Source: Paraglaciecola sp. L3A3 | GTDB taxonomy: Bacteria; Pseudomonadota; Gammaproteobacteria; Enterobacterales; Alteromonadaceae | Direction: 5' to 3' | Assembly (NCBI RefSeq): GCF_009796765.1 | Contig: NZ_CP047023.1 | Span: forward strand, 5,191,501-5,255,500 | DNA: 64,000 bases | Part shown: positions 18,442 through 29,362 of the stretch, piece after piece | Numbering within the stretch: position 1 is the stretch's first letter | Layout of the letters: each line of letters opens with the position of its first letter | The notes under the pieces: generated by a model | The model's input: the letters and a program-made list of their open reading frames with translations, nothing else | What the model was told of the DNA's origin: nothing | Databases searched by the model: none | Position numbers and translations under genes: made by a program

Positions 18442-19851
18442 ATGACATTCAGTAAATTAAGGTTAACCAGTGTTATTACGGGCCTCTTTTTAGTACTAAC
18501 CACCTCTGCCACTTATGCCAAACAAACTGAAAAAGCAGTGGAAAAACCGAATATTATCTTCATTTTTGCTGATGATTTAGGTTGGGGAGATATTAGTAAA
18601 CACGGTCATCCAGATATACGTACCCCCAATATAGACAGATTAGCTGAAGAAGGTTCTGAGTTTTATCAGTTTAGCGTTTCTAATCCAGTATGTTCTCCTA
18701 GCCGAGCTGCAGTATTAACTGGACAGTATCCGTCAAGAAATAGTGTTCATCGCCACTTTGCAACCCTAGAGCATCATCAAAACTTCGCTATGCCTGATTG
18801 GTTAGACAATACAGTTGTAACTATGCCAAAAGTGTTGCGACAAACAGGTTACAGAACGGCCCATTTCGGTAAATGGCATTTAACCAACAGAAATGTAAAA
18901 GATGCACCATTGCCTTCTGAGTATGGGTATGACGAAGCAGCTGTTTTCAACGGCCCAGGTCCACAAACAGATACCTTTAAACTCTATGATGATGCGTTAG
19001 ATTTTATCAAGCGTAATAAAGACAAGCCTTTTTTCATCAATTTATGGATCCATGAAACCCATACACCTCATTACCCGCCAAAAGATTCCATGGCTAAATA
19101 TACTCACTTAAATGAACAGGACCAAGTTTACGCGGCTGTGGTTGATGGTGCGGATCAACGTATCGGTAAAATTTTGAATTTATTAGATGAATTGGCCCTA
19201 ACAGAGAACACCTTAGTGGTCTTTTCTAGTGATAATGGCCCGGAAGTCACAGGTCCTAAAAGTAAATATTTTCACCCTAACGATCCAGATGGAAAAGTTG
19301 AAGGTATCGAACCTTTAGGTACCTATTTTAGTGTCGGAAAAACCGCAGGTCTACGTGGTCAAAAACGCGACACTTATGAAGGTGGTTTACGTGTGCCTTT
19401 TTTAGTGCGTTGGCCTGGACATGTGCCTGTGGGACGGGTTGATACTCAGTCGGTGGTTACTGCAGTTGATTTATTACCAACTTTTGCTGATGTAGCAGGG
19501 GCAAAGTTACCAGAAGGTTATCAATCTGACGGTCAAAGTATTCTACCTTTATTGCTAGGTGGTACTTTAGAACGTGAAAAACCTATGTTCTGGCAATGGC
19601 AATACGGTAAAGCGTCAGGCAAAAAGCCAATGCTTGCTGTACGCGAAGGTCCTTGGAAACTGTTTTTCTATCAAGATAAAAACCAAATTGAATTATATAA
19701 CTTGATGACAGATCGTGCTGAATCTATGAACGTTGCTGACCAATACCCACGGATTGTAAATAAATTAAAAAACTTAGCGCTGGAGTGGGATAAAACCTTG
19801 CCTACAGCACCACCTAAGTCGGCACTTTCGCAGCAAAGAAAAGTAAATTAG
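18442..19851 (+). CDS. Sulfatase (family S1)
   Basis: A 469-residue periplasmic sulfatase with signal peptide ending near SATYA, preceded by a TAGGAAA ribosome site. The FADDLGWGD block is followed by the formylglycine motif VCSPSR with catalytic Cys84. FGKWHLT, HETHTPHYP, SSDNGPEV and EGGLRVPF are present, and the C-terminus has QIELYNLMTD. This is a compact S1 enzyme with no added domain. It lies between two GH29 genes, 84 bp after the first and 123 bp before the second start, consistent with stepwise desulfation and defucosylation. Confidence 0.94.
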   Translation: MTFSKLRLTSVITGLFLVLTTSATYAKQTEKAVEKPNIIFIFADDLGWGDISKHGHPDIRTPNIDRLAEEGSEFYQFSVSNPVCSPSRAAVLTGQYPSRNSVHRHFATLEHHQNFAMPDWLDNTVVTMPKVLRQTGYRTAHFGKWHLTNRNVKDAPLPSEYGYDEAAVFNGPGPQTDTFKLYDDALDFIKRNKDKPFFINLWIHETHTPHYPPKDSMAKYTHLNEQDQVYAAVVDGADQRIGKILNLLDELALTENTLVVFSSDNGPEVTGPKSKYFHPNDPDGKVEGIEPLGTYFSVGKTAGLRGQKRDTYEGGLRVPFLVRWPGHVPVGRVDTQSVVTAVDLLPTFADVAGAKLPEGYQSDGQSILPLLLGGTLEREKPMFWQWQYGKASGKKPMLAVREGPWKLFFYQDKNQIELYNLMTDRAESMNVADQYPRIVNKLKNLALEWDKTLPTAPPKSALSQQRKVN

Positions 19852-19974
19852 GCAATATTGAAGCGCAGTATGTTGTTGCAAATAAACCAGCGTGAGTTTT
19901 TGCATACAGCTCAAGCAAAAAATGAGTTCACCTGTCGAATAAGAAACAAATATAAAATAGTAATAGGAACACCA

Positions 19975-21876
19975 ATGATGTTAACTAAAAATAAAATTGC
20001 AGCAACATTAGCAAGAGTGATACTTGTATCAACTGTCTTATCTGCACCTGTATATTCTCAAGACAGTGAGGTTGAAAAAACACAGTCTATGGATGAAATG
20101 TGGGGTGACAGCAGTTTAGATAAAGCTAAACATGCTAACGCTGAACGTGGTGCGTGGTTTTCTGAAGATAAATATTCTATGTTTATTCACTGGGGGCTTT
20201 TTTCAATTCCCGCTGGTGAATGGAAAGGCAAAACCTATTACGGTATTTCTGAATGGTTAATGTCTGGTCGCGTGGCTGGTATTCCAAAAGAAGAATATAA
20301 AGAATTAGCCAAACAGTTTAATCCAACAAAATTTGATGCTAAAGCTATCGTGCAATTGGCAGTCGATGCCGGCATGAAAAATATTGTTATTACCGCAAAA
20401 CACCATGAAGGTTTTGCTATGTATGATTCTAAAAGCAGTACCTATGATATTGCCGATGCCTCTCCCTTTAAACGCGACCCATTAAAAGAGCTGGCTGATG
20501 CCTGTGAAGAAGCGGGTATTGGCTTGGGCTTTTATTATTCTCAAATGCAAGATTGGTATGAACAAGGTAGCGCCAGTATTCCTTGGTCATCTGAAAAGCA
20601 AGAAGGGGACTTTACCGAGTATTTTGAGCGAAAGGTGGTTCCACAAGTTACTGAATTACTCACTCAGTATGGTCCAATTCGCACCGTTTGGTTTGATACG
20701 CCTGGAGACATGACTAAAGCTCAATCTCAAAAACTAGTTGATCTAGTGAGAAGTTTACAACCTAAAGCCATGATAAATAGTCGAATAGGTAATGGGGTGG
20801 GGGATTTCTCTACCTTAGGTGACCATAGCCTTTCACAAGTTAACCACCCTGGCCTTTGGGAAACCATTGATACTACTAATAATAGCTGGGGTGATGCTTG
20901 GTATGACAAAAATTGGAAATCAGGCACAGAAATATTACACCGTTTAATTGCGACTGTAGGTCGTGGCGGTAACTATATGCTTAATATCGGCCCAAGAGGT
21001 AATGGTGAAGTACCGGAAATGGCAGCTAAAGGATTACGCCGTGCAGGTAAATGGTTAGCCCAAAATGGCGAAACAATCTATGGTGCTAAAGGATCTCCTT
21101 GGGGACGAGCTCAATCATGGGGCGATATTACCACTAAGGGGAATGAACTTTATTTACATGTGTTTGATTGGCCTGAAGATGGAAAAATTAATTTATCAGG
21201 CTTGAGTAATGACATTGTTTCTGCACGTGTAATTAACACAGAAGAGCCTGGATTGTTAAGCGGTTTATTTAATAAAGACCAAGGTGAAGTGAACTTTGCT
21301 AAGCAAACCAATGGTTGGACCAGCTTTACTTTACCAGCAAATAAACCTGAATCTTTAGTACCGGTAATTGTTGTCGAGCTTAAAGGCGAGCCAAAAGTAG
21401 ATAAAACTATTGGTATTGATCCAAGTATTGAAACAACGCTAAATTCAGCTTTTGCTAGTTGTAATGGTTGTACTAATGAAGAAATTCGTTGGATGCAAAA
21501 ATTCGGGGATTGGAATTATGCTAATAATCTGCGGACTTGGAAAGATAATGGCAAAGGTGAATGGCAAGTTGATGTAGCTAAGGCCGGTGATTATTTCTTT
21601 GAAGTAGAATATTCAGCCGATGAACTAGTTGATTTTAGCGAGTGGATATTCTCATTTAATGGTGAAGAATTAATGTTACAAGCACTAGATACTGGAGAGC
21701 GCAGAAACTCTAAGCGTCAAGGCGGACATAAAACTCTATACCGTTACCGCACTGATGAAGTAGGCGTTGTGAATCTTAAAGCAGGTAAACAAGCGATAAC
21801 AGTAACACCAAAAGGTAAGGTCGTTTCAGGCGGCATCAACCTTAAAGCTATCCATTTAACTCCGATTGTTGAGTGA
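19975..21876 (+). CDS. GH29 alpha-L-fucosidase with C-terminal beta-sandwich
   Basis: Start at ATG 19975 (AGGAAC ribosome site about 6 bp upstream). The open frame reaches back to a TTG at 19858, but the extra 39 residues are not signal-like. The 633-residue product has a signal peptide ending near APVYSQ, then the GH29 core: [33 protein letters not shown] and TVWFDTP with nucleophile Asp241, followed by TTNNSWGD and [10 protein letters not shown]. Beyond about residue 500 there is a module ([18 protein letters not shown]...[13 protein letters not shown]) that looks like a carbohydrate-binding beta-sandwich with a C-x-x-C pair. The next sulfatase begins 7 bp after the stop. Confidence 0.93.
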   Translation: MMLTKNKIAATLARVILVSTVLSAPVYSQDSEVEKTQSMDEMWGDSSLDKAKHANAERGAWFSEDKYSMFIHWGLFSIPAGEWKGKTYYGISEWLMSGRVAGIPKEEYKELAKQFNPTKFDAKAIVQLAVDAGMKNIVITAKHHEGFAMYDSKSSTYDIADASPFKRDPLKELADACEEAGIGLGFYYSQMQDWYEQGSASIPWSSEKQEGDFTEYFERKVVPQVTELLTQYGPIRTVWFDTPGDMTKAQSQKLVDLVRSLQPKAMINSRIGNGVGDFSTLGDHSLSQVNHPGLWETIDTTNNSWGDAWYDKNWKSGTEILHRLIATVGRGGNYMLNIGPRGNGEVPEMAAKGLRRAGKWLAQNGETIYGAKGSPWGRAQSWGDITTKGNELYLHVFDWPEDGKINLSGLSNDIVSARVINTEEPGLLSGLFNKDQGEVNFAKQTNGWTSFTLPANKPESLVPVIVVELKGEPKVDKTIGIDPSIETTLNSAFASCNGCTNEEIRWMQKFGDWNYANNLRTWKDNGKGEWQVDVAKAGDYFFEVEYSADELVDFSEWIFSFNGEELMLQALDTGERRNSKRQGGHKTLYRYRTDEVGVVNLKAGKQAITVTPKGKVVSGGINLKAIHLTPIVE

Positions 21877-21883
21877 GATTTTC

Positions 21884-23437
21884 ATGAAAAAAATTATGTT
21901 ATCTTCAGTAGTTAAGGTATTAATGTTAGTGGGTTTGTCTTCTTGCTCGTTAACAGAGCTGGCTAATGAAGAACAACCTCTAGCTAAACAGCCTAATATC
22001 GTCATCTTGTATGCTGACGATATGGGGATGGGGGATTTAGGAAGTTTTAATAAAGACTCAAAAATCCCAACCCCCAATTTAGATCAATTAGCAGCGCAAG
22101 GCATGCGTTTTACAGATGCTCACTCTTCATCAGGCATTTGTACGCCGTCACGTTATGCCTTACTAACTGGGCGTTATCATTGGCGTAAATTTCACGGCAT
22201 AGTGCAGGCTTTTGGACCATCGGCATTTTCTCCAGAAAGATTGACGCTACCTGAAATGTTACAACAAAAAGGTTATGACACAGCCGCTATTGGTAAGTGG
22301 CATTTAGGTTGGGACTGGGATGCGGTTCGTAAAGAAGGACGGCCTAAAAAAGGTGTGACGCCAGATGATTTTGATTGGGATAAATCTATACCTGGTGGAC
22401 CATTAGATAACGGTTTTGATTATTACTTCGGTGATACTGTAATTAACTTCCCGCCTTATGTTTGGATTGAGAATGATAAAGTGACTCAAACGCCAGACAC
22501 TATGGTTGATAAAGATCTTTGGATAGTCAAAGAAGGTAATATGGAGTTTCGCAAAGGGCCAATGATCACTGGTTGGAATCCTTATGAAAATATTCCTACC
22601 ACAACACAAAAAGGTGTTAACTATATTAAGCAGCATGCAAAGAATGACAAACCTTTCTTTTTATACTTTGCTTATCCGTCACCCCACGCACCTATTATTC
22701 CAAATGACAGATTTGATAATACTTCTAAAGCCGGCCCATATGGCGATTTAATGGTAGAAACAGATGATTCTATTGGCCAGTTATTACAAGCCATAAAAAG
22801 TGCTGGGATTGAAGATAATACCTTAGTGATTTTCAGTTCGGATAATGGGCCTGAACATTATGCTTATTTACGAGATGAAAAATTTGAGCACTGGTCATCG
22901 TATCCTTATCGAGGCTTAAAGCGTGATATTTACGAAGGTGGACATAGAGTACCTATGATAGTGCGCTGGCCTAACAATGTGCCAGCTAACAGCAAAACTG
23001 ATGAGTTAGTTTCACAAATTGATATCATGGCAACACTCGCTAATCTGGTGGGTTTTGACTTACCTAATGATGCCGCAGAAGACTCGTTTAACCAACTGCC
23101 ACTATGGACGGGTAAATCCCCAGTCAGTAGTCGTGACTCTCTGGTACATAATACTTTCGCCGAGAAATATGCCATTCGTAGTAATGATTGGACCCTAATC
23201 GCTACCAAGACAGGTAATGAGAATAGTCGTTTAGAAAGATTTAATTATTCTGATTGGCAAAAAAGGCATGGTTATGTGAGTGACGATAATGTTAAAGGTC
23301 AATTATTTGATATGGCTAGTGACAGTGGGCAACGCCATAACCTAATTGAAAAACATCCTGAAAAAGTCAGTGAATTACAGCAACAGCTGACGACAATTCA
23401 AAGCCAAGGCTGGTCAGCCCCGCATGCCAAGAAGTAA
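21884..23437 (+). CDS. Sulfatase (family S1), lipoprotein
   Basis: Start at ATG 21884, just after the stop of the GH29 gene. This start gives a lipoprotein signal with lipobox GLSSC (Cys21), while the upstream TTG at 21866 adds non-signal residues. The 518-residue protein has YADDMGMGD, the formylglycine motif ICTPSR with catalytic Cys86, [18 protein letters not shown] and EGGHRVPM. The spacing from the GH29 stop implies translational coupling or at least a shared message. A hairpin terminator follows, so this may end one transcription unit or attenuate it. Confidence 0.94.
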   Translation: MKKIMLSSVVKVLMLVGLSSCSLTELANEEQPLAKQPNIVILYADDMGMGDLGSFNKDSKIPTPNLDQLAAQGMRFTDAHSSSGICTPSRYALLTGRYHWRKFHGIVQAFGPSAFSPERLTLPEMLQQKGYDTAAIGKWHLGWDWDAVRKEGRPKKGVTPDDFDWDKSIPGGPLDNGFDYYFGDTVINFPPYVWIENDKVTQTPDTMVDKDLWIVKEGNMEFRKGPMITGWNPYENIPTTTQKGVNYIKQHAKNDKPFFLYFAYPSPHAPIIPNDRFDNTSKAGPYGDLMVETDDSIGQLLQAIKSAGIEDNTLVIFSSDNGPEHYAYLRDEKFEHWSSYPYRGLKRDIYEGGHRVPMIVRWPNNVPANSKTDELVSQIDIMATLANLVGFDLPNDAAEDSFNQLPLWTGKSPVSSRDSLVHNTFAEKYAIRSNDWTLIATKTGNENSRLERFNYSDWQKRHGYVSDDNVKGQLFDMASDSGQRHNLIEKHPEKVSELQQQLTTIQSQGWSAPHAKK

Positions 23438-23457
23438 TTATTCTTTTAAGTTAACTT

Positions 23458-23486
23458 ATCCTAGCTGATTAGACAGCTAGGATTTT
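23458..23486 (+). terminator. Hairpin terminator or attenuator
   Basis: A perfect 10-bp stem (ATCCTAGCTG at 23458-23467 and its complement at 23474-23483) with a 6-nt loop and a short T run. It lies between two co-directional sulfatase genes, so it may only partly terminate transcription. Confidence 0.65.
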
Positions 23487-23519
23487 CAAATGACAAAAAC
23501 ACAGTAATCAAGGTGCTTT

Positions 23520-25382
23520 ATGAACAAGTTTTTAGGATTCATCTCCATTATAATGGTGAGCTGCAGCGTGCAGGCAATCCAATCAAACAACACAATTAAT
23601 AAGCCTAATATCATCATTTTTTATGTTGACGATTTAGGTTGGCAAGATTCTGAATTAAACGATGTGGATGAACCTACGCCTTGGGAAACGCCTAATATGG
23701 TAGCGTTAGCAAAGCGTGGAATGAACTTTTCTCAAGCTTATTCGTCTGCACCTACTTGTGCACCATCAAGAGGTGGTTTGATATCTGGGCAGCATCCTGC
23801 TAAAACAAATTTTACTCATGTAAGTGGTGCGGGTATTCCTAAAGCAATTAATAAACGCAGCCAATTAATTGCTCCATATTTTAATGATCATCTTAGCCCT
23901 AAAACCTTGACATTAGCTGAAGCATTAAAAGCCAATGGTTATAAAACCGGCCATGTTGGTAAATGGCACATGGGTAGTTACGCGAGTAATTCTCCAGCGG
24001 CCTATGGCTTTGATTTTTCATTTGAAAAAAGAGGGGCACATACAGGAAGTAAAGCGCGTCATAAAGACTTTGACAATAAACAATTTCCTTTAAGCAAAGA
24101 AAAGTATCCGCCATTTAGTAAGAAACACCCACAAGGTATTTCATATCCACTTGATTTAGTAACAGAGAATGCACTTAACTTTGTAACCGAGAATAAACAA
24201 CAACCATTTTTTCTTTATTTAGCCCACTGGATGGTACATGTACCTATAGTGACTAAAAACAAAGCTTTACTTGAATATTATACAGACAAGTTAGGTATTC
24301 CTTTTCCTCAAAATGCTGATCCTATCACTACAGAAGGTCAAACTAATCCTTATTATGGTGCCATGGTAACAACAGTTGATTGGAGTTTAGGTCGTTTAAT
24401 GTCATTACTTGAAACAACTGATGATCCACGTAATCCAGGAAAAAAACTAATTGAAACCACTTATATTTTCTTCTCATCAGACAATGGCGGCGCAGAAAGA
24501 CATGCCACTGAAATCATCACAGATAACTTGCCGTTAGATAAAGGCAAAAAACATACTGAAGAGGGTGGTGTTAGAGTACCTATGGTGGTGACAGGACCTA
24601 CAGTTACTCAAGATGTAACATATGATGGTATGGTGAATCAGCTTGATTACTACCCAACAATTTTAGAATTAACTGACACTAAAATTTCTCAACAAGACAG
24701 CGATAAACTTAGCGGACTTAATTTATCTGCGGTGCTTAAAGATAAAAATAAACAAGTCACTGATCAAAATGGCGAAGTGCGAAAGAACTTATTCTGGCAC
24801 TTTCCACATAATCTAGACGATTCAATGCGTGGGGCTATTCGTCAGGGTGACTATAAACTTCATAAGTATTACCTAGATAATCATTATTCTTTATACCGAT
24901 TATATAAAGATGGTAAGCGCTTTGATATTGAAGAAAAAAATGACCTAGCGGCACTGCCTGAATATGCCCAAGTGGTAAAAGAATTGGCAACTAATTTGGA
25001 GCAATTATTAGCAGAAAATAATGCCATTTATCCTAACTTAAACCCTGAACATGAGGATAATATAGCTACGAGAAAAGCTGTTCCTGTCGTTGTTTCAAGT
25101 ACCTTTAACAAAACTAGACGTATGGCTGAAATCACCTTAACAAAAGGAAAAACGCCGTTAAAAGAAGCCTATATATTGGTTGAAATAGCTAAAACTAAAG
25201 GCAGTGATAAACGGGAAAAACGTGGCAAGTTGGTAGTGACGTATAAAAAGTTGCCAGTTGAAATTGACTCTAACAAAATGACAGTTTCAGGCCATGTTCC
25301 AGAAGGTCATGATGCTTACCTTTTTGTGTTAATTGATGAAAATAATTTCTTAGTAAAAAGCGATAAGTACAAATCCCTTTAA
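23520..25382 (+). CDS. Sulfatase (family S1) with C-terminal beta domain, paralogue A
   Basis: A 620-residue sulfatase with a short signal peptide (VSCSVQA). It has YVDDLGWQDSE, the formylglycine motif TCAPSR with catalytic Cys80, GKWHMGSY, SSDNGGAE and EEGGVRVPM. After the S1 domain there is a beta-rich tail (about residues 510-620) ending in DAYLFVLIDENNFLV. The same extended N-terminal block (WQD...P-x-ETPN) and the same tail occur in the sulfatase at 27115, two genes downstream, marking the pair as paralogues of one subfamily. The subfamily's substrate is not assigned here. Confidence 0.93.
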   Translation: MNKFLGFISIIMVSCSVQAIQSNNTINKPNIIIFYVDDLGWQDSELNDVDEPTPWETPNMVALAKRGMNFSQAYSSAPTCAPSRGGLISGQHPAKTNFTHVSGAGIPKAINKRSQLIAPYFNDHLSPKTLTLAEALKANGYKTGHVGKWHMGSYASNSPAAYGFDFSFEKRGAHTGSKARHKDFDNKQFPLSKEKYPPFSKKHPQGISYPLDLVTENALNFVTENKQQPFFLYLAHWMVHVPIVTKNKALLEYYTDKLGIPFPQNADPITTEGQTNPYYGAMVTTVDWSLGRLMSLLETTDDPRNPGKKLIETTYIFFSSDNGGAERHATEIITDNLPLDKGKKHTEEGGVRVPMVVTGPTVTQDVTYDGMVNQLDYYPTILELTDTKISQQDSDKLSGLNLSAVLKDKNKQVTDQNGEVRKNLFWHFPHNLDDSMRGAIRQGDYKLHKYYLDNHYSLYRLYKDGKRFDIEEKNDLAALPEYAQVVKELATNLEQLLAENNAIYPNLNPEHEDNIATRKAVPVVVSSTFNKTRRMAEITLTKGKTPLKEAYILVEIAKTKGSDKREKRGKLVVTYKKLPVEIDSNKMTVSGHVPEGHDAYLFVLIDENNFLVKSDKYKSL

Positions 25383-25420
25383 TTTTTATTGCCGTTAGTC
25401 GTCAATTTTTAAGGATTGGT

Positions 25421-26917
25421 ATGTATAAAAAATTAATCTTGGTGATAGCTTTTTATGCCGTAGCCTTATTTTCAGGGTATGCCTCAGCCGCCGAGAAACC
25501 GAATATATTGTTCATTTTTGCTGATGACCAAATGTATAAATCATTGGGAACTAACAATAAGGATATTAAAACTCCCAATCTTGATAGTTTAGCGGCACGG
25601 GGAGTCAGTTTTACCCATGCTTATAATCCAGGTTCATACTCACCAGCTGTATGTATGGCGAGTAGAATGATGTTAAATTCTGGAGCTTTTCTTTGGCAAG
25701 CGGCTAAATATCCCTCTCGTAATAAAATTGCTGCTAACAGTACTAATTCCAACAGTGCCTATTGGAGCCAATATATAAAAGATGCAGGTTACGAAACCTA
25801 TATGTCAGGTAAGTGGCATGTACCTGTTTCGGCAAAAGCACTTTTTGATCACAGCACTCATATTCGTGCTGGTATGCCTAAACAAACACCGATTCGTTAT
25901 CGCCGAAAATTTATCGAAGGAGAAGCTGACACATGGTCTCCCTATGACAAGTCAAAAGGCGGTTTTTGGCAAGGTGGTAAACATTGGAGTAAAGTACTTG
26001 CTGATGACGGTCAAAACTTTTTAGAACAAACTAAAAACAGTGACAAACCCTTCTTCATGTATTTGGCATTTAATGCCCCCCATGATCCACGCCAAGCGCC
26101 AAAGAAATTTGTGGATATGTACCCAGTTAAAAATATCACAGTACCTGAAAATTTCTTAACAAGTTACCCCTATAATGAACATGCCGGTGCGCCTGAAACC
26201 TTAAGAGATGAACGCTTGGCTCCACACCCACGCACTAAATTCGCAGTACAAACGAACTTACAAGAATATTATGCTTCGATTAGCCATTTAGATGAACAGG
26301 TAGGTCGTATACTTAAAGCACTCGAAGCAACAGGGAAAGAAGAAAACACTTACATCATATTTACCGCCGACCATGGTTTAGCTGTAGGTGATCATGGTTT
26401 TATGGGTAAACAAAATATGTATGACCGTAGTATACGTGTTCCCTTATTTATCGTCGGCCCAGGTTTAGCCCACGGCAAGCAAGTAACCGCGCCTGTATAT
26501 CTGCAAGATGTTATGCCTACTTCGATAGAACTTGCCGGCGCTAAGGTACCTGAAAATGTAGCCTTTCATTCATTGCTGCCTCTTGCAACAGGGAAAACCG
26601 ATAGTAGTGCTTATCCTGCAATTTATGGTGCTTACACCCATTTACAACGTATGTACCGCACTGAAAAATATAAATTAATTATTTATCCCAATGCCAATGT
26701 GGTGCGTTTGTACGATATGGCAAATGATCCCTTTGAAATGCATGATTTGGCCGAAGCTAAAAATAAACCCGTTAAGTTGATGGGACAATTATTTAGTGAA
26801 TTTCTCGAACTGCAAAAAGCAATTGATGATCCTTTAGATGTGAGTCAGGTATTAGCTAATTTTCTAAATGGAGTACCTGCATTACCTTTATCTAAAGGCA
26901 ATGCAAAACACGAATAG
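25421..26917 (+). CDS. Sulfatase (family S1) with C-x-A-x-R active-site motif
   Basis: A 498-residue sulfatase with signal peptide ending at SGYASA. The metal block FADDQMYKS is followed by AVCMASR: the catalytic Cys78 is kept, but the usual Pro of C-x-P-x-R is Ala. This variant is accepted by formylglycine-generating systems in some sulfatases. SGKWHVP, FNAPHDPR, TADHGLAVGDHGFMGKQ and RSIRVPLF follow. TADHG instead of SDNG and GDHGFMGK relate it to the iduronate-2-sulfatase/choline-sulfatase-like side of the family. It lies 38 bp after paralogue A. It probably has a different regiospecificity from its neighbours (inference). Confidence 0.92.
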   Translation: MYKKLILVIAFYAVALFSGYASAAEKPNILFIFADDQMYKSLGTNNKDIKTPNLDSLAARGVSFTHAYNPGSYSPAVCMASRMMLNSGAFLWQAAKYPSRNKIAANSTNSNSAYWSQYIKDAGYETYMSGKWHVPVSAKALFDHSTHIRAGMPKQTPIRYRRKFIEGEADTWSPYDKSKGGFWQGGKHWSKVLADDGQNFLEQTKNSDKPFFMYLAFNAPHDPRQAPKKFVDMYPVKNITVPENFLTSYPYNEHAGAPETLRDERLAPHPRTKFAVQTNLQEYYASISHLDEQVGRILKALEATGKEENTYIIFTADHGLAVGDHGFMGKQNMYDRSIRVPLFIVGPGLAHGKQVTAPVYLQDVMPTSIELAGAKVPENVAFHSLLPLATGKTDSSAYPAIYGAYTHLQRMYRTEKYKLIIYPNANVVRLYDMANDPFEMHDLAEAKNKPVKLMGQLFSEFLELQKAIDDPLDVSQVLANFLNGVPALPLSKGNAKHE

Positions 26918-27114
26918 ACTTACTGATTACAACAACACTCGAAAACAACCTACTAGTAAAAATGATGATTAGTAGTTTGACTTATAGTCGCTTACGTAGC
27001 ATGACAATGATGTGTTTGGCCAACCAGAACTAAACTTTCTGGTGCTTGAAAATATCAATTGTTATTTGTTTCATTCACTGAATACCAGTACTTAGATTAG
27101 TAACAGGAAACGTT

Positions 27115-29043
27115 ATGAAAAAAATTAAATTATTGCATTTTAAATTACTAAATTATTGGAGATTAAGCATTGCCCAGCTTAGATTTTTCCAATTAAAAAC
27201 AGTCTCTAAAATGATCATTTTTTCAATGCTATTTTGTCTTAATTTACCCCAAGCATTGGCTAACGAAAGACCAGAGAAGCCCAATGTAATGTTAATCCTA
27301 ACCGATGATTTAGGCTGGCAAGACGTAAAACGTTACGATATTGATAAACCTTCACCATTCGAAACTCCTAATATCGATAAACTAGCTGATGAAGGCGTTC
27401 TTTTTTGGCAGGCTTATTCTCCGGCTACCACTTGTTCACCTTCTAGGGGAGCTATTTTATCTGGTAAACATCCTGTACGTATCCAAAGAACTAGCGTAAG
27501 AGGTGGGCATCCCCCTTTACCATATAATCAATCGTCTCCTTTAATTAGCCCTTGGATGAAAGGGGCGTTAGATTCCTCTGAAATAACAATTGCGGAATTG
27601 TTGCAGAAAAATGGTTACAAAACAGGCCATTCAGGCAAATGGCATGTTGGAGTTGCTGGAACGGATATACCTTTGCCTACAGAGCAAGGATTTGAGTTCT
27701 CAAAACATGGTTTTGGGGCGCATAAGCGCATGCAGGATAGAACCAAAGAATTTTCAACCACAGATACTTCTGAGCCATTTTACTTAGATGATAAAGGCTT
27801 CCCATTTGATGACATCACCCAAGATGGCCTTGATTTTATGGAACAAGCTAAAAACAGCCCGTTTTTTCTGTTTTATTCTTCTCGCTTAGTACACACCCCT
27901 ATCCAAACAAGAAGCGAAGTATTATTACGTAAATACTATGCAAAATTGGGCGTAGAGTATCCGAAAAAACAAGATGTGTGGGACGAACAGGGTCAACAGA
28001 ATGCTTATTATGCCGCTATGGTTGAAATGATAGATCACTACACCGGTTTATTGATTAAGTACTTACAACAAACAGATGATCCAAGATGGCCAGGACATAA
28101 GTTAATTGAAAATACCTATGTGATTTTCACCTCAGATAATGGTGGTATGGAACAACATACAAAAGAAATTATTACTGATAATTATCCTTTAGATAAAGGC
28201 AAAATAAATGCCAAAGAAGGGGGGGTGAGAGTACCTCTGATAATTACTGGTCCAAATATTTCAGCAAATCAACAATCAAATGTGATGGTTAATGGTGTTG
28301 ATTTTTATCCGACAATACTAAGTTGGACTGGCACGCAAAAACAAGCCAAACAAATTTTAGATGGCGCTGATTTATCAACTTTACTGAAACAAGATCCAAC
28401 CGATCAAAATTTAGTGATAGACCCTTGGACTGGAAAGGTTAGAGATACCATGATGTGGCATTTTCCCAATAGTTCTATGCAGTCTACGATCCGTATTGAT
28501 GGTTATAAATTAATTCGCCAATATGAGGCTTCTGAAGAAAAAGCCACCTTAGAATTATATCAACTATATAAAAACGGTTCTAAACGCGTTGATATTGAGG
28601 AGTCTGTAAACTTGGCTGAGAAAATGCCACAAAAAGCCAAAGAGATGGATCAGCTCTTACAACAAAGGTTAGATAAATTAAATGCGAGGTATCCATATTT
28701 AAACCCACTTGCTAAGACGCCTTTACCTAATAAAAGTAAAATACCGACTGTAATTAACCATGGCATAGCAGGTGAAAATGTTTGGTTAACCTATAAAAAT
28801 AATGGTGCCAAAGTGGTAAAAGCAGAGCTTATCTATACAACCAATGGAGGTGTGCGTGGTGAAGTTTGGTTGCCAATTACTATGCAACACAAGGATGGAA
28901 AAGTATCTGGAACCTTACCGGAAGGAACCAGTCATTACGTTTTTAATCTAATTGATGAAAATAATTTTTTAATTAGTTACCCAGAAGCTGGATATCAAAA
29001 ATACACTAAAGTGTTTGCAAGCAAAGCTATTCCGGTAAAATAA
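27115..29043 (+). CDS. Sulfatase (family S1) with C-terminal beta domain, paralogue B
   Basis: A 642-residue sulfatase. ATG 27115 has a strong CAGGAAAC ribosome site but yields an unusually long N-region of about 32 residues before the hydrophobic signal core (MIIFSMLFCLN...ALAN); Met33 is an alternative start without a clear ribosome site. It has LTDDLGWQDV, the formylglycine motif TCSPSR with catalytic Cys107, SGKWHVG, TSDNGGME and KEGGVRVPL. Its tail contains NLIDENNFLIS, matching the sulfatase at 23520. It is the last of six sulfatases in this operon, followed by a hairpin. Confidence 0.93.
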   Translation: MKKIKLLHFKLLNYWRLSIAQLRFFQLKTVSKMIIFSMLFCLNLPQALANERPEKPNVMLILTDDLGWQDVKRYDIDKPSPFETPNIDKLADEGVLFWQAYSPATTCSPSRGAILSGKHPVRIQRTSVRGGHPPLPYNQSSPLISPWMKGALDSSEITIAELLQKNGYKTGHSGKWHVGVAGTDIPLPTEQGFEFSKHGFGAHKRMQDRTKEFSTTDTSEPFYLDDKGFPFDDITQDGLDFMEQAKNSPFFLFYSSRLVHTPIQTRSEVLLRKYYAKLGVEYPKKQDVWDEQGQQNAYYAAMVEMIDHYTGLLIKYLQQTDDPRWPGHKLIENTYVIFTSDNGGMEQHTKEIITDNYPLDKGKINAKEGGVRVPLIITGPNISANQQSNVMVNGVDFYPTILSWTGTQKQAKQILDGADLSTLLKQDPTDQNLVIDPWTGKVRDTMMWHFPNSSMQSTIRIDGYKLIRQYEASEEKATLELYQLYKNGSKRVDIEESVNLAEKMPQKAKEMDQLLQQRLDKLNARYPYLNPLAKTPLPNKSKIPTVINHGIAGENVWLTYKNNGAKVVKAELIYTTNGGVRGEVWLPITMQHKDGKVSGTLPEGTSHYVFNLIDENNFLISYPEAGYQKYTKVFASKAIPVK

Positions 29044-29054
29044 CTTATATGTAA

Positions 29055-29087
29055 AGAAGCACTATAGTGAAATTTTGTAGTGCTTCT
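29055..29087 (+). terminator. Hairpin terminator after the sulfatase/GH29 run
   Basis: A perfect 10-bp stem (AGAAGCACTA at 29055-29064 and its complement at 29078-29087) with a 13-nt loop. The tail (ATCTACTTTCTTTG) is only moderately T-rich. It lies 12 bp after the sulfatase stop. Confidence 0.6.
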
Positions 29088-29290
29088 ATCTACTTTCTTT
29101 GTTGGTTATCTCCTAACAACTTTATGTTTATCTTGAATTAATTCTGCTGCCTAAGGAGTACTTGTCGTTCATTGTATAAATAAAAAGTCTTGTCTTATTT
29201 TTGTAAAAAATAATATCGCCAAAGTTAAATTTAATGTTGCAAAAATAAACAGGATAGCCTTGTGTTTTATGTTTTTTTATACAGTATATT

Positions 29291-29305
29291 ATTTCAAATA
29301 TAAAA
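29291..29305 (+). promoter_or_regulatory. Candidate PUL operator (site 2 of 5)
   Basis: ATTTCAAATATAAAA matches 13 of 15 positions of the site upstream of the first GH95-like gene and 14 of 15 of the complement of the IclR/hydrolase site. It lies 58 bp before the start of the DUF1080 gene, in a 319-bp AT-rich gap (29044-29362) that otherwise holds only the terminator hairpin and probable promoter elements. Confidence 0.55.
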
Positions 29306-29362
29306 ACATACCGACTACAGTCTAAATAAATTATTTTGTGGCAGTTAAAGGAATATATATCT

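Noticed and set aside
19858..19974. TTG start extending the GH29 protein by 39 residues
   Set aside because: ATG 19975 has a good ribosome site and directly begins the signal peptide; the extension would bury it.
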